From assembly GCA_020831485.1 (NCBI GenBank), contig JAFIGG010000003.1:62001-126000 (forward strand): a stretch of 64,000 nucleotides of DNA. Reading direction: 5' to 3'. Source of the DNA: Opitutales bacterium (GTDB taxonomy: Bacteria; Verrucomicrobiota; Verrucomicrobiia; Opitutales; Oceanipulchritudinaceae). Within the stretch, counting starts at the first letter, position 1. Each line of letters opens with the position of its first letter. Both the position numbers and the translations under genes were made by a program. The notes below the pieces were generated by a model, which did not search any database, was not told the origin of the DNA, and saw nothing but the letters and a program-made list of their open reading frames with translations. Positions 15,001-22,000 of this stretch are shown here, one piece after another.

Positions 15001-15944
15001 GGATTGATATTCGCTTCGTCGACAAAGATGGCGTGCGCACTGGTGCGGTTCGCGTTCTTGCGGATCAAGACTATACTGGCAGTGACCTGCGCATCGAAGC
15101 CCGGGGCATCGACATCCGCGCCTCCATCAAGGCCGACGGCATTTCTCTGCAGGCAACCAACATCATTGGCATCAGCCAGAACTTCAATGTGGAGACTGGT
15201 CTCGGCAAATTGATCGTCCTGGAAGCCGACCGCGTGCGGATCTCTGCCAACAATGGAATAGGGGATGTCAACATGCCGCTGTATATCCGTGCCAATACCC
15301 TCGAAGCTCACACGCTGGGAGCCGCCGGAATCTATATTGTAACCTTGGGCGAAACGACCATTGGCAATGTCGAATTCGACACGATCGGTGCCGGTAGCGC
15401 CGGATTGACCACTGGAGCTGGCGGCAATATCCACATTGTCAACCTCGGCGGCGGGATCATCGTCGAAGAGGCAATTAAGGCCACTGGCGGGAACATTGTG
15501 CTGACTACTGAGCGCATTGATATCGGAGCCGAGATTTCCAGCATCCGCACCATTGGCTTGCAGAGTTTCCGTGGGACCCTCGTCCTGCAACCGCTGTCCG
15601 CCCGCAGCTCCATAGGCATGGCCACCGAAGACGCACAAGCCGGTCAGACCTTGCACCTCAGCGGTGAAGAAATTGAACACTTCATGCAAGGTTTCGACTC
15701 ATCCGAACCCGCAACCTTCTACGCCAACGGTCGCCTGGTAACCTCGCAAGCGGTCTCCGGAATCAACATCGGACGTGCGGATGGCCGCCACGTGATTGCC
15801 TTGGGCGCCTATACTTACTCGGAATCCGTCACCTTCCGTGCACCTCAACCGCCGGGCCGTTTCGATATTCTCGGCACCATCTCGCTCACGGCCTCGCAAG
15901 TCGATGGGCAGTCCCCTTCACTCACATTCCTTGGCTGGCGATGA
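1..15944 (+). CDS. Giant multidomain surface/secreted protein (5'-partial)
   Basis: The frame is open to the left edge (first full codon at base 3), so the N-terminus is missing; more than 5,300 residues remain. In order I see an FG-GAP-like GDINASGLTDL at the edge, four proprotein-convertase P-domain-like segments (about 1,075-2,580, each ending in a WTLxIxD...WSLxx pattern), FG-GAP/integrin-type GDxNxDGxxDL repeats (about 2,620-3,910), ELWRTDGT-type repeats (4,330 and again 11,200-12,650), a block of VxDALN repeats (6,285-9,470) containing four close copies of about 104 residues, a DNRLRE-like stretch (10,570-10,835), an RTX-like GGEGNDILIG segment (12,710-12,810), LRRs split by a LamG-like domain (12,905-14,190), more RTX-like repeats (14,570-14,920), and a haemagglutinin-like beta-helix end. 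No membrane anchor or barrel is visible. Inferred role: cell-surface adhesin or sheath. It ends abruptly inside a beta-helix module. The domain calls are by eye. Confidence 0.9.
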   Translation, partial: LFDLASLGRPADRMGDINASGLTDLVFYRYDESLGATVITIIFGGEVLPRLITADNLDPVYSRQIILTDDELRAFENENSNPKTGALDIQVMVARWSGHYNAQAGNYYDDLVVVSPLPNSVNDYGYIFAGDVIRSQAIGVPMSSADALVNLNLFTVSVDSGVIEVPFPERILIREDGALQMPRHTTDRVLGSADDAELVPGDPEESETFGTGVIINDGAQEQNRDDYIESVTLTGNADGTVSGAAVWYFSSSGFYSSAFGVNMKVFVGGINGWVQIKDVSYTSDQKALDQFHTLDFDLTEVQRNLGDFVRVSIQDKANSTDKISGFFATSANGSHFDNVDTPMPSGSAQTGEKVYAPGSLPILDHQVSESEINIGGSGPVSSLVVTIDDLRHTWVGDLVISIRSPDGFSQILRNREGGSSQNIFNQTFTIDSGSIIGSNAGGDWTLVIEDRATRDQGHLNKWSLAVEVASQEILSTVTDIPLTVSGLKGNITDVDVNIHSLTTGNLSGLRLELVAPNSGGTVLLFDGIGGSGTRMSNTVFSQEAIRSILNGGGTFSDVFRPEGNLSSLALKGSQTLDPNGIWNLRITDSSHNNGIQTNVDWSLTIRTDEWVSSSIEVDGVGKISDAVLNIQFSHSNGNDLRFELLNPANNDVIELPNRSSWSNVTFDDEEGISGTIRLADLDDLRNIDADGIWTLRVKDIAGNRNGTLRSWSLDLAKMETEVELEVEDLPQGATDMSVDVRFVANPDDERSLDLSGVGLALRNEAGEKVVLFSPGDLNGSALGGNLRSITFADGALVSITDGLAPYAGLFRPVNSLSTFGMDDGTFAPFDPNGVWELVITDTKGDISGLVESWSLNFSFEPIDRHALRASVVGDVNGNGLEDLGFVVSGFRGEEGLDPAVGRAFILGGRDLPNNSANGTILDSISGLADGEIIGEIILSGGGSNSRASGIFDIDGPNNNLLFRAKSTGSSANDTRIRFIYNPSQTEGVEVEYNSGSKLLEVKIRGLGVTAGDVINRILTSTQSQAFVALFDVVPYAETQARLFTDSIWQVHGNNIAGSFQALGDINKDGADDFALIRNREDAANSNGAVLVYLGNENWRQPVEGSTNATVNTFLRINQASIGQFGSTSILSELHVTAGDFNGDGFVDLVVGRPSYQRITGQLDTFSPEQILANSTRGEVYIFFSIAQHGGSFLRLSDAHIVIEGQGETDRFGVLPNTPQMDVNNDGIDDLFIGAPTANSSIGGLRVEAGRLYLIYGARTIERMPDRGFDILTNRSFAGAGSFLVDVGTGRPSVFFDADLTGDGNLDSTRYTLMPGQGDKWYRFTTLGDGGLGDFIRLSPTGGVYNEDAIGGQSGVVRNPSENTFELDLSGVGLFLGDKTDTAVLEFDLAAYLGQLDNPNTLKRVELRIAGLSSDDVPIPTGLDLIGEVGSELYFTVDTGAGGYELWRTDGTPFGTQLVSGLSLKPEQIIDLDGRAYILQYNNNTDRYSLWTVNEALNSVVQVLNTVEPADSLFRREPQSFVAAGDSLYFVSDARVYRVQDNSFSRISSVTGAQQLAASADDVYVIGGSQVWRLDGSNAVGVDRIAPAVGVSGFEAVGDFIFFIDTFNNVEVLWYARVTGTGAGSIALPVQNASGDTMSSLQQALMVGDYLYVIGNTGFWYLAPESNAFVQLTGSFANPAEMVELSGDRMAFHYGDGFARNNIAVVGLVSGAPSVLITQSLPDSGLNLGDMVAFDDVLEISGTTLFFSAENEEGDIVPWQAVVGSSSLSISEFETEGNDPKVILPESFTFFGNLIYFVATNETIGRELFAYDGSKIQTVADIRPGPASSNPTDLTVVGNRLYLTAISADTGAPKLFVFDANVGGVTVDAPGEDNALVFVAPSGVETPVVTITHPIPDSSGNLPTSIQHSFIGDELIVRVVAGESTAEDVVTYFTTGAGSSLGWTVTLAEEDADSLEGNSGEGILLAPNTTVVGGVEATDNTRTLTLPGTSASLTLSELPSKSNLESLNIVLVSSGSSASANYNQGQKRLTLTYQAGTTKVSDLAAAIGQPGFEVPSIPFLAEVNGDGESTVGTLTGTLEDGVNEAAAKAVLTIGSAEITITAKSPGITWNGVSFRLVAAYVDAAGEDIDPVQVVQDGNLITILALPDGATLGDIVDALNQLSDFGATLTQGSADAEISGITAEMEAKLTASANVVLEIEDPGVALEEYSVYRFSMTVDGDVYVFDYTLKAGDDLAAIAAGIAAKIDADDDFEAESDGAEIKITDGAGLGTAFTWSYWLAVSSTAGTSDASDDFALEGVELEIVDPGAALEQDAVYRITMSIGGTDLDFDYTLTEDDDLQAIAAGIAAVINADDDFAATSDGTTVTITGTGLVTAFSWSYWLAASDTEDPADESDDFDLAGTELEVIDPGEALEEDAVYRITMSIGGADRHFDYILGEDDDLEDIAAGIAAAIDTDDDFSATNDGTTVTITGTGLVTAFSWSYWLDGSDPDEDDADAGDEFVVAGVELEIVDPETDLKKNAVYRITMTIAGDEHHFDYTLVQGDALEDIAAGIAAVINGDDDFSATSDGTTVTITGTGKVTGFGWAYWLPVADTTEVSDASGSFDPDFEFDTAEAVVATNGGNVTVTGAESVEGTIIRFSGSGSGTTSATLTDDILDVIYTPGVSTLNQIRTAIEGATAFNTETTAGNATIASAAADTSDGGEDPEPAEASVDLPSGETLEFSTTNDAAHADLNNYTIEVAIGSSLKVELDAVNNRLVITIVNGVTTVGDLNSELAEAGIDLTATIDEGVSDPLVALLGEVNEGEAAEPSSAEIVIPGPNNDFEIFTTPRIDGFEVRFEDGGPGSGVSIVIDTVAQVIAILIDFGTTTANDVIDALGNPFTYETELTGGASDSPAASEFSVQGNLISIAADVDGSTANGIRILLVGSTDPDATEITADWLGDFNPAEPPAGVSADAIARTLTITYIPDVTTIGQIITFINEYDGVVLGESTAVSLEAELVSGDRADVFLSLDGGLIEENGALNNGTGVINPASRSAGDLLSLSGPELFNPSSPVVVDDILYLVGEQSRTVGGTMAGGDDTDEAKVTIELDGFELTVASAATGATFNGLFVRISSDSVSGVRTSFSLSDQELIVSYVAGETTFTQLANAIDALPNFTATWAGNVGGDALTANTVYLWRQSSAGALTVDPVLPDVLTLGGDFRVDRVDGGLLIFDAVNGLRFLNTDNEHLADFDDDDLVEMHAAGDLQAYRILNAETIVTQDGTGALTRETIDLSESTNIGRIQPWASLGVATTREGKVRVVENDNGVYRIYEINGLVADVIATAPGNREITQLISVAGEFYFVTVDSGNNARLYHLGDTVESVQLSAGTAEITTGSIANGRFHSFVEVGDNIAFVFLGGGANRLAVISQGEWAQATQVRNLGGGSVTDLTSVGDRIYFGLGNARGSVLWTSNLTPDGTKRATDPENTDIAQAESPTQLVYFDGRLYFVATAGGDNGVLWVSQPGGSSNQIETAPMVDLVESVVPALWIGVLKEQGDGVVTTGDATAEYIEILYTSRDSNFIDVDVTEIVRAWLAKGYTRITFVMGLDPNVSDHNEDGYTLAHAREDGTRLNVVTGEADVVTGTLYSADGRVLQSNQEVIDLSQLPAGTYFLRVNGTTDGIELVQRGTASIRDNGRSLGTGKDYTYYLDSQDILRRTNGFFGDNDFFTGAVRFGSGEGEVVQGEDIVLVGGAGDSFYFTREDDGATILWEISGAFAREVGEIPADISEAIALGDKLVFTVGNKLFAVSGIELIQLKDFEDSLVSDLQVEAGRVVFLVEKPDDIKRWNATDGTLAGTVALDVVDAQGQAAGEIIAAGGFLYYLSEDNGNLRLWRVTPGEGQNYGGEPLTVANLVAQNAVSWAILAVSDFNVFFTITTAEGAVQLWMSTGVGDPVLGGQLPGTILLEEDLGGTASYIGVADGRMFFVVNEGNKQVLWSTVRDGNIISVEVEDADMPGNVRDQVTWNGETYFIAGPNMTPLLWKLTSEGVQFVSFLPSDAGNLIAAGTRLAFTAVFATDETSGDALWVTDGSRDGVRMVIEFSPINPGQISGLTYTSNGIVFMVANDSAILDGFVDYSLWISNGFRNGTYPLLSSNGGTLPFGTFGSSGVDPIRPELLGVVGSVAFYHFDGRIISTDGTAAGSRILNPATPITPVETIESDGRLVILDSNNRIWMSDGNLVGLPFRIEVKAPVQGRSHPVGDRDTLIGGEGNDILIGNADHDIIFGGGGINFFIAESKEIRDLQPFENFTLPPIEEFSFQQPRGTDFEVWIPDVNLRAAIAKALGIPVTEGFDGNPVIHGKIMASQMATLTELQAANRGIQSVVGLQFARNLQVLNLNGNRIEDLSILVPATDPVSGAITGLSNLREFSMDYNGMGIVTFAGEDKDENGVGTGVGEYIDFEGLISEIQMTVTFWFRTDNLGEAMGLFSMDSGTRGSNGLDRSIFIDKDGNIGAFIYDGADNGYEVILSGGKNYADGNWHHVAYVFSANTDVSQRLYVNGEEVAVGTVTSSSLSIQTGFNLGYGHAINDLNPGITSIAGGIPNTPGFRAYFKGDMDELRIWDTAFEDVLVNADMISSYAAERVFLVGYWSFDQAASGFAIDHSLFGRNGVLGGGNIDRAPAFAFMQPDVSLRPSPLHEEFSDVGPERTLFPTVIRDLGRLNQPGRLEKVSLAYNRIDVLDPLSNLVELNYLNLHGVINSQESTLGLLIDHTDSEQPQTRLFTTKDGTKFAVTHNDTLVLSAGTWAWRRLTLGGGVDGDEHFTLSLRIEEGEHWIDVTAFGRTDSFNITDFYDEDAETYAIQVVFDGGHGNDSLIIEGDFPIDIYASGGAGDDHLEGGHATNFLFGGAGNDTLVARGGHTTMSGGRGDDTYVFMQGWGTAIVNESPGNGMDTLDFSNVTTDLEINVRGKSKTVGGANTVEHFANTIERFIGGKGDDLMNLHREQGGILELGDGFLRWDGTSITHKDIDRIDIRFVDKDGVRTGAVRVLADQDYTGSDLRIEARGIDIRASIKADGISLQATNIIGISQNFNVETGLGKLIVLEADRVRISANNGIGDVNMPLYIRANTLEAHTLGAAGIYIVTLGETTIGNVEFDTIGAGSAGLTTGAGGNIHIVNLGGGIIVEEAIKATGGNIVLTTERIDIGAEISSIRTIGLQSFRGTLVLQPLSARSSIGMATEDAQAGQTLHLSGEEIEHFMQGFDSSEPATFYANGRLVTSQAVSGINIGRADGRHVIALGAYTYSESVTFRAPQPPGRFDILGTISLTASQVDGQSPSLTFLGWR
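6580..7830 (+). repeat. Four tandem ~104-residue coding repeats in giant protein 1
   Basis: Four copies begin near 6,585, 6,896, 7,206 and 7,518, about 310 bp apart. Each reads LEIxDPxxxLxxxAVYRITM, then FDYTL, an AAGIAAxI helix-like stretch, DDDF, and DGTTVTITGTG ending in WSYWL. Copies 2 to 4 are also close at the DNA level around the TVTITGTG segment. The first copy is the most diverged, which suggests expansion by recent internal duplication. Confidence 0.85.
12905..14190 (+). other. Leucine-rich repeats split by a LamG-like domain
   Basis: This region lies inside giant protein 1. An internalin-like start (VNLRAAIAKALG, then NLQVLNLNGNRIEDLSIL) lies at about 12,920-13,225. A concanavalin/LamG-like domain follows at about 13,270-13,950, recognisable by VTFWFRTDN, DGNWHHVAYVF, RLYVNGEEV and MDELRIWDTAF. 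LRR text resumes at about 14,060-14,190 (LEKVSLAYNRIDVLDPLSNL). The order suggests that the LamG domain was inserted into the LRR array. Confidence 0.6.
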
Positions 15945-16039
15945 AAACTGATTTCCATAGCCAATTATCCCCTAGTTTTGAATTGACTGAACTCCGTCTT
16001 CAATCGTTAACTACACCGTCGGCTGTCTCAACTAAATAG

Positions 16040-19000
16040 ATGTCTTTGTCTGCCTCATCATCCAAGCCCTGCTTCAGGGTTGAAGGTCTGGAAGCCCGGA
16101 TCCTGCTTTCGGCTGCGCCGGTGGATGGTGGAATTGATGCTTTCGATGAACCGGATGTGTTTGAGCGGGTAGAGGTCGATGACGCATTGCTCCAGCAGGC
16201 GCATTCGGGCCCAGCTGGCGACGATGGCCTCTGGGATGGGGCTGGCGACAATGAAGCCGCGGCCTTTGCTGGCGAAGATCAATTGATTTTGGAAAGCGGT
16301 TCGACGGATCCATTTGCCGGTCTTGAAGTTTCCGCGCCTTCAGTGATTATAGGCGATTCGGTGTGGTCCGGTGACAATGTGATTTTTGCCGACTCCATTG
16401 AGATTGTCGGCGAGCTGACTGCCAAAGCCGGCGCTACATTAACCCTGATTCCCAGCTCGCTGGATGCGGGCATTACCTTGGGCAAGTATGTGGAGGGTTT
16501 TGCCCTTGGCAGTGACGAGCTTCAACGCCTTGCGGCAGCAGGGTTTGCTGAGTTGGTCATTGGCAGTCAGCAGGGTAGCCACCGCTTCACGATTGATGGT
16601 CTGAGCTACCAGGGCAACCTGAGCCTGCAGGCCCCGGTTGATGGTGGTGGTTTCGACGTTCTCAGCAAGATTTCGCACAGCGGTGGTCAGTTAACCTTTA
16701 TTGGACCTGGTGCCACACAGAACACGAGTGCAGACACGGAGAACGAAGGCGAAGCAATCCTCATCAACGACAGCGTTCAGCTGGTGTATACGGAGGACAA
16801 TCAAAACACTATTCGCATGGTCACGACCCATAATGGTCATCCGAATGGCGCAGACATTACTATTACCGGAGATATTCTTGGCAGTGATGAAGGACGGGGC
16901 GGTCACCTGATTCTGGATGCGGGCAATCAGGGCACCATTTTCATTGGCGGCAGTATTGGAACTTCCGCTGCGCTCGAGACACTTGAGATCATCAATGCGC
17001 GGGAAGTGATTATTTCCGGCAACGTCCAGGTGGACGCCTTGCTCATCCGTGCAGTCCAGACCAACGTCACCATCGGTAGCGGCTCATCAAACTTCCTGCG
17101 CATCGACGCCGAGAAGGATTCAGAGGAGCCCGGCAATATTGAAATCACTGCGGCCAACAACATCACTGTTGAAGGCGATCTTGAGGTGATTGGCGGGGAT
17201 GCCATTTTCAATATAACGGGCAGCACTGGCGGCCGGCAGCTTTGGTTCAAAGGTGAAGTCAGTTTGAGCGATGGCGACTTTACAATCGAGCGGGCGGCAC
17301 GCGTGCTGATGTCCAACGACGTAAGCATCTCGGGACATATGACTCAGGTTGTTGGCTTGGATAGCACTTTGTTTGAGCAGGATGTCATCGTCGGCAGCAT
17401 GGATTTAACTGCTACCAACCAGATCCGCTTTGAAGGCCAATTGGACATGGCTGCGGGCGATCTGCGGTTGACAACCAACAACATAGATTTCCGCGGAGGC
17501 GACTTTACTGTTATTGGAGCCTTGGAGGAGAATGAGACCCCGGTTTCCAATGCCTATTTCCGGCCCTTCTCCGCCGCGGGTAACATGAACATTGGAGCAC
17601 CGATTGGGGCCGGCACAAATTTCACTTTCTCGACTACAGACATTGCGGCGCTTGCCGAGGGCTGGCAGTCGATCACCTTCGGCTATGAGACCGGATCCAC
17701 GAATCTTGCCCGTGTTGGCACTGCCGAGTTTCTGGATCAGGTGACCATGTATGCGGGGAGCTTCCTGATCAATGGGCCATTGTCCGCTAAAACCTCTTTG
17801 GACCTGAACGCGGCGACCGGAAACATTGATGTCCGCAACGGTGCCAATATCCGTGTGACCAATCAGGAGCTTGATGAGGTCTTCCAGTCCAGCCGGATTA
17901 CTTTCCTGGCTCAAGAGGGGGATATTGAATTTCGTAACGCTGCACGCTTGATCATCGCCAACGAAGATGACAGCGATTCCGCGCAGGGCTCCTTGATTGA
18001 GATGGAGGCAACCAACGGGCGTATTGTTGACTTGTCGGCTTCACCCAATCGTCAGGAAGCCAGAGAGTTGCACTTGCTTGCAGCCAATGCCATCACGCTT
18101 TCTACCGAAGTGGCGGAGTTGACGGCTCAATCCACCTCGGGCGGTTCTATTTCCATCAATGAACTCAGTGGGCTCTACGTTCATTCTGCCATCACTGCCA
18201 ATGGAGCCATTTCAATTACTAGTGGCGGTCTGACAATTCTGGAATCGCTGCAATCTTCGACAAGCACTACAGCAAATACTATTTCTGTAACCGCACTGGG
18301 CAGCATCGCGGTCGGCGAACTGCTTGCTGGTACTCAGGGCCATGTCAACCTGACTGCTGAAGGAAGCATAATCCGTCTGGAGGCTGATCCGCAGGATCCA
18401 CCGCTGGCACATTTAATTCAGGGTAACCACCTGAGCCTTTCCAGCGAGAGCGGGCAGGGGCAAACCGGAACCCCATTGGAAACCCGGGTGAACCGTATAA
18501 CCAGCACCAATAGCGACACTGGGGTTGTGCGGATCGAGCAACTTGCAGGGCGGCAGAACTTAACCCTGTCAGTTATCAACGAGAGCGAAGGCATCGGCGA
18601 CTACATCGGCATCCTGGTAGCCAGTGGCACCGGAGTCTTTGTCCATCCGACGGGGATGCGTAGCGAGTCTTCGGCAGGCATCTCCCTGACCCTAAACGGT
18701 GGCGCCATCCAAGTGGAAGGCGATGTGACTACCACGGGCGGTTCGATTGCGTTTAAGGCCACGCAGAACTTGAACCAACTGGCAGACACCAGCATCGAAT
18801 CCAATGGCGGAGATATTCTTTTGGATTTCGGGACAGGGGTCACTATGGCTGCGAGCGCTTCCGTTGAGTCAGGTGCTGGCAATATTGTCATCCTCGGAGG
18901 AACTGGTAACATTTCTCTGGGAGTAATCGATGCGCGCATCGACGATGAAAGCACGGACCTGGACGCCTGGGGAAATATCGCGCTGTTTACCTCCGGACGC

Positions 19001-22000
19001 ATCCAGGATATTTCGGGGAGTGACAGCATTAATCTCTATGCCAACGAATTGCAATTGGTTGGCGAAAATGGGGTAGGACTGCCAGCCGTCGATGGTGACG
19101 AGCGTACGGTGGAAACTATGGTAAATCGCATGGCAGTCGCTGTCTCGCAATCTTCTGCTGTGATTGCCATTCACAATCAGGGAGATCTTCGCACCGGCGT
19201 GGTTGCTGTGGTCGATTTGGATTTGATCGATTTTGATGGAGATGCTTACACCTTTTCCGGCCAGAGTCCGCCCGCTGGCATTATCAATGCGGGTGGCGGT
19301 CACATCCTGATTCAGGTCGATGGCCTACTGGTTCTGGAGAGCAACGATGCGGAAAGCAATTCCGTTGCCGTGCGGACACAGGGCAATGGCCGAATCGTGA
19401 TCCTCGCAGGTTCACTGCTTGTTGAAGATGCCATCCTCAGCAATGGTGGCAGCATCACCATTCAGACCTCGGAGAATTTGGAAGTCGCCGGCACCACGGC
19501 AGTGTCGACCTCCGGAAGCGCTACGGTTGCGCTCGAGTCAGAGAGTGGAAACATCTTCCTTGGTGCAGACACTCTTGTTTTCACCGGCACCGGTTCGATT
19601 GTGATCGCCGCAGATTCCTCTATTACCCTTGGCACCGTCGAGACCACGGGAAGCGTTGGCCTCAGAACGGATGAAGGCTCCATTCGCAGTGCTTCAGGTG
19701 GAGACAACGATCGCGTTGTCATTACCGCCGACTCCCTGGCTATTGTCGCCGAAGGTCTGGTGAATGGATCCGTGGACAGCGGTTCAGATGAAGCCGGACG
19801 GCAATTACTTTTGACCCACATTGCCACCCTGAGCCTGGCTGGCGTCAGTGGCTCCCATTACCGGATTCACAATTCACGTTCGCTGAACGTCAGCACAACT
19901 TCGGCCCGTGCCGACAGCTATAATAATCTGATGGAGCTCTCCGACCTTGAAGTGGAGGCGCAGGACAGTTTCATCATCACCGGGCAGGGCGATATTGAGT
20001 TGCTCGTTGACGGCAATGCTACACTTGCCGCTGAGCGGTCCATTCGGACCACCGGCAGCGGTAGCATAAACTTTGTGGGGAATGGATCTTTCACGATGGG
20101 AACCCTGTCTGATATTCAGACCGACTCGGGAGCTATTCAGATATCTGCTGACGGCACCGCGGCAATTGCCCGGGTTGAATCTGAGGATGGAAATATTACG
20201 GTTTCCAGCGCCAATGGCGCGATCATAGACAGCGATCCTGAGGAAGTAACGGTTGTCGATTTTGCAACCGAGGGCCAGCTGACACTTGTGGCCGAAAACG
20301 GGATCGGCATCGAATCCGGTCAACGCGACACCCTCAGCGTTTTGCTCGGCACCTTGAATGCCAGCTCAGTCAATGGCGGCATCTTTATCACATCCGCCGA
20401 ATCTTTTGCAATCAACGGCCTTGAAACCACCGGTACCTTGGTTCCCGTTTCTGTGCTTTCCGAGGGCAGCTTGAATCTATCCGGAACCACGGATGTGACT
20501 GGCGATCTGGTTCTGCGCGCGGACGAAGATTTGCATCAGACGACAGAAAGCCTGATTCGCTCCGGTTCTGACCTTGCTCTGCAGGCAGGTGGCGACATGA
20601 TACTCTATAGGGTTGCAACGCCGGCAAATGTCGCACTCGAAGTCGACGGCGGTGTCATGGGCTACAGCGACCCGCAGCATCCCGCTATTGAAGCCGCTGG
20701 ATTGCTTCTGAATGGGGTAGGGTCTGTTGGAAGTCCTGCTCAACCACTGGTCACGGAAGTAGACCGAATTGCCGGTCAAGTGACCTCGGGTGCTTTGGCG
20801 CTGGTCAATGAGGCCAATCTCACAGTGGGTCTGGTTGAAACAGAAACAACACCAGTCGGGAGCGCGGACACCTTGCCAGCTGCTGAGTCGCGTGTTCAGA
20901 GTGCGAACCGCTTGCAGATATCCGGCCAGGGTTTAGGGGTCTTCATTGAAGTTCAAGGCGATTGGACGACCGAAGCAGTCCTTGATCCATCGCTTGAAGT
21001 GATGGAGTCGATTCCGGTGCTTGTTCAGTCCACTGGAGAGCAGACTTGGAATGGCCATTTTGACCTTGCCGGCGGCTTGACCACCCTGCGCTCCGATGCA
21101 GCGGTTGCTTTGCTCGCAGATGCGGCTTTCATTACATCCGGAGGTTCACTCTTGGTTGAGGCGGGCGGTTCGGTTGAAATATCGGCCGACAGTGAGCTTA
21201 CCCTCGGTGGCGCCGACCTGATGCTCGATTCGGGAAGCAGCATCCTGCTTCATGGCCACATCACTGCGGCAGGCAACTCAGCCCTGATTGCTGGACAGAG
21301 CGTTACCGCTGGATCCGACAGTTTGTTGCAGGCCACCGATCTTGTGCTCCGTGCGGGTAGTGGCATTGGCGGTTCCAATCAATCTCTCATCACTGAGGTT
21401 TCCCATCTTTCAGTCCTCACTGGTCCTGCCGGTGTGTTTATTGAGAATGAAGGCGATCTGCGGGTTACAAACCTTGCCTTTACCATTCCTTCCTTGTCGC
21501 TTGGTGGCATTGAAAACATTGCCTACTCAGGTGCGCAGGGCGGGATTATTGCCCGTGCTGGTGGAGCCGTGCAGGTTGAGAATAACGGCCAGGTCATCAT
21601 CGACCCCAGCGTATCGACGATCGTGGCTTTCCCGAATACCAACCAGACAATCGTTTTTATTGCGGATGAGTCAGGCCCGGATTTCAACGGAGCTGAAGTC
21701 GTTTTTGAAATCGTTCGCTCAGATGACGAGCCGATAGATGCCAGCACCGATCCCGATGTTGAGGATTTGCGGGATGGAAATCCTCCGACCACTTTGCTCC
21801 TTGTGGGTGAAAACACCATCGACTTGCGCGTGTTCGTGCGGGACGGGGTGTCCACATTGGCCGAGATCGTCGACGCGATCAATGCCGAGGGCGGCTTCCC
21901 CTGGACCGTAATTCTGGTTTCCGGCGAAGCGGATGGCTCGACCGTATTCAGCTGGCCGCAGGCTGAGGATTCCAACTTCTTCTCCTCTGGCGGTTCCGAG

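Noticed and set aside
14004-15689. 561-codon antisense frame within giant 1
   Set aside because: A shadow of the RTX/LRR-coding DNA, with no motif and no plausible initiation context.
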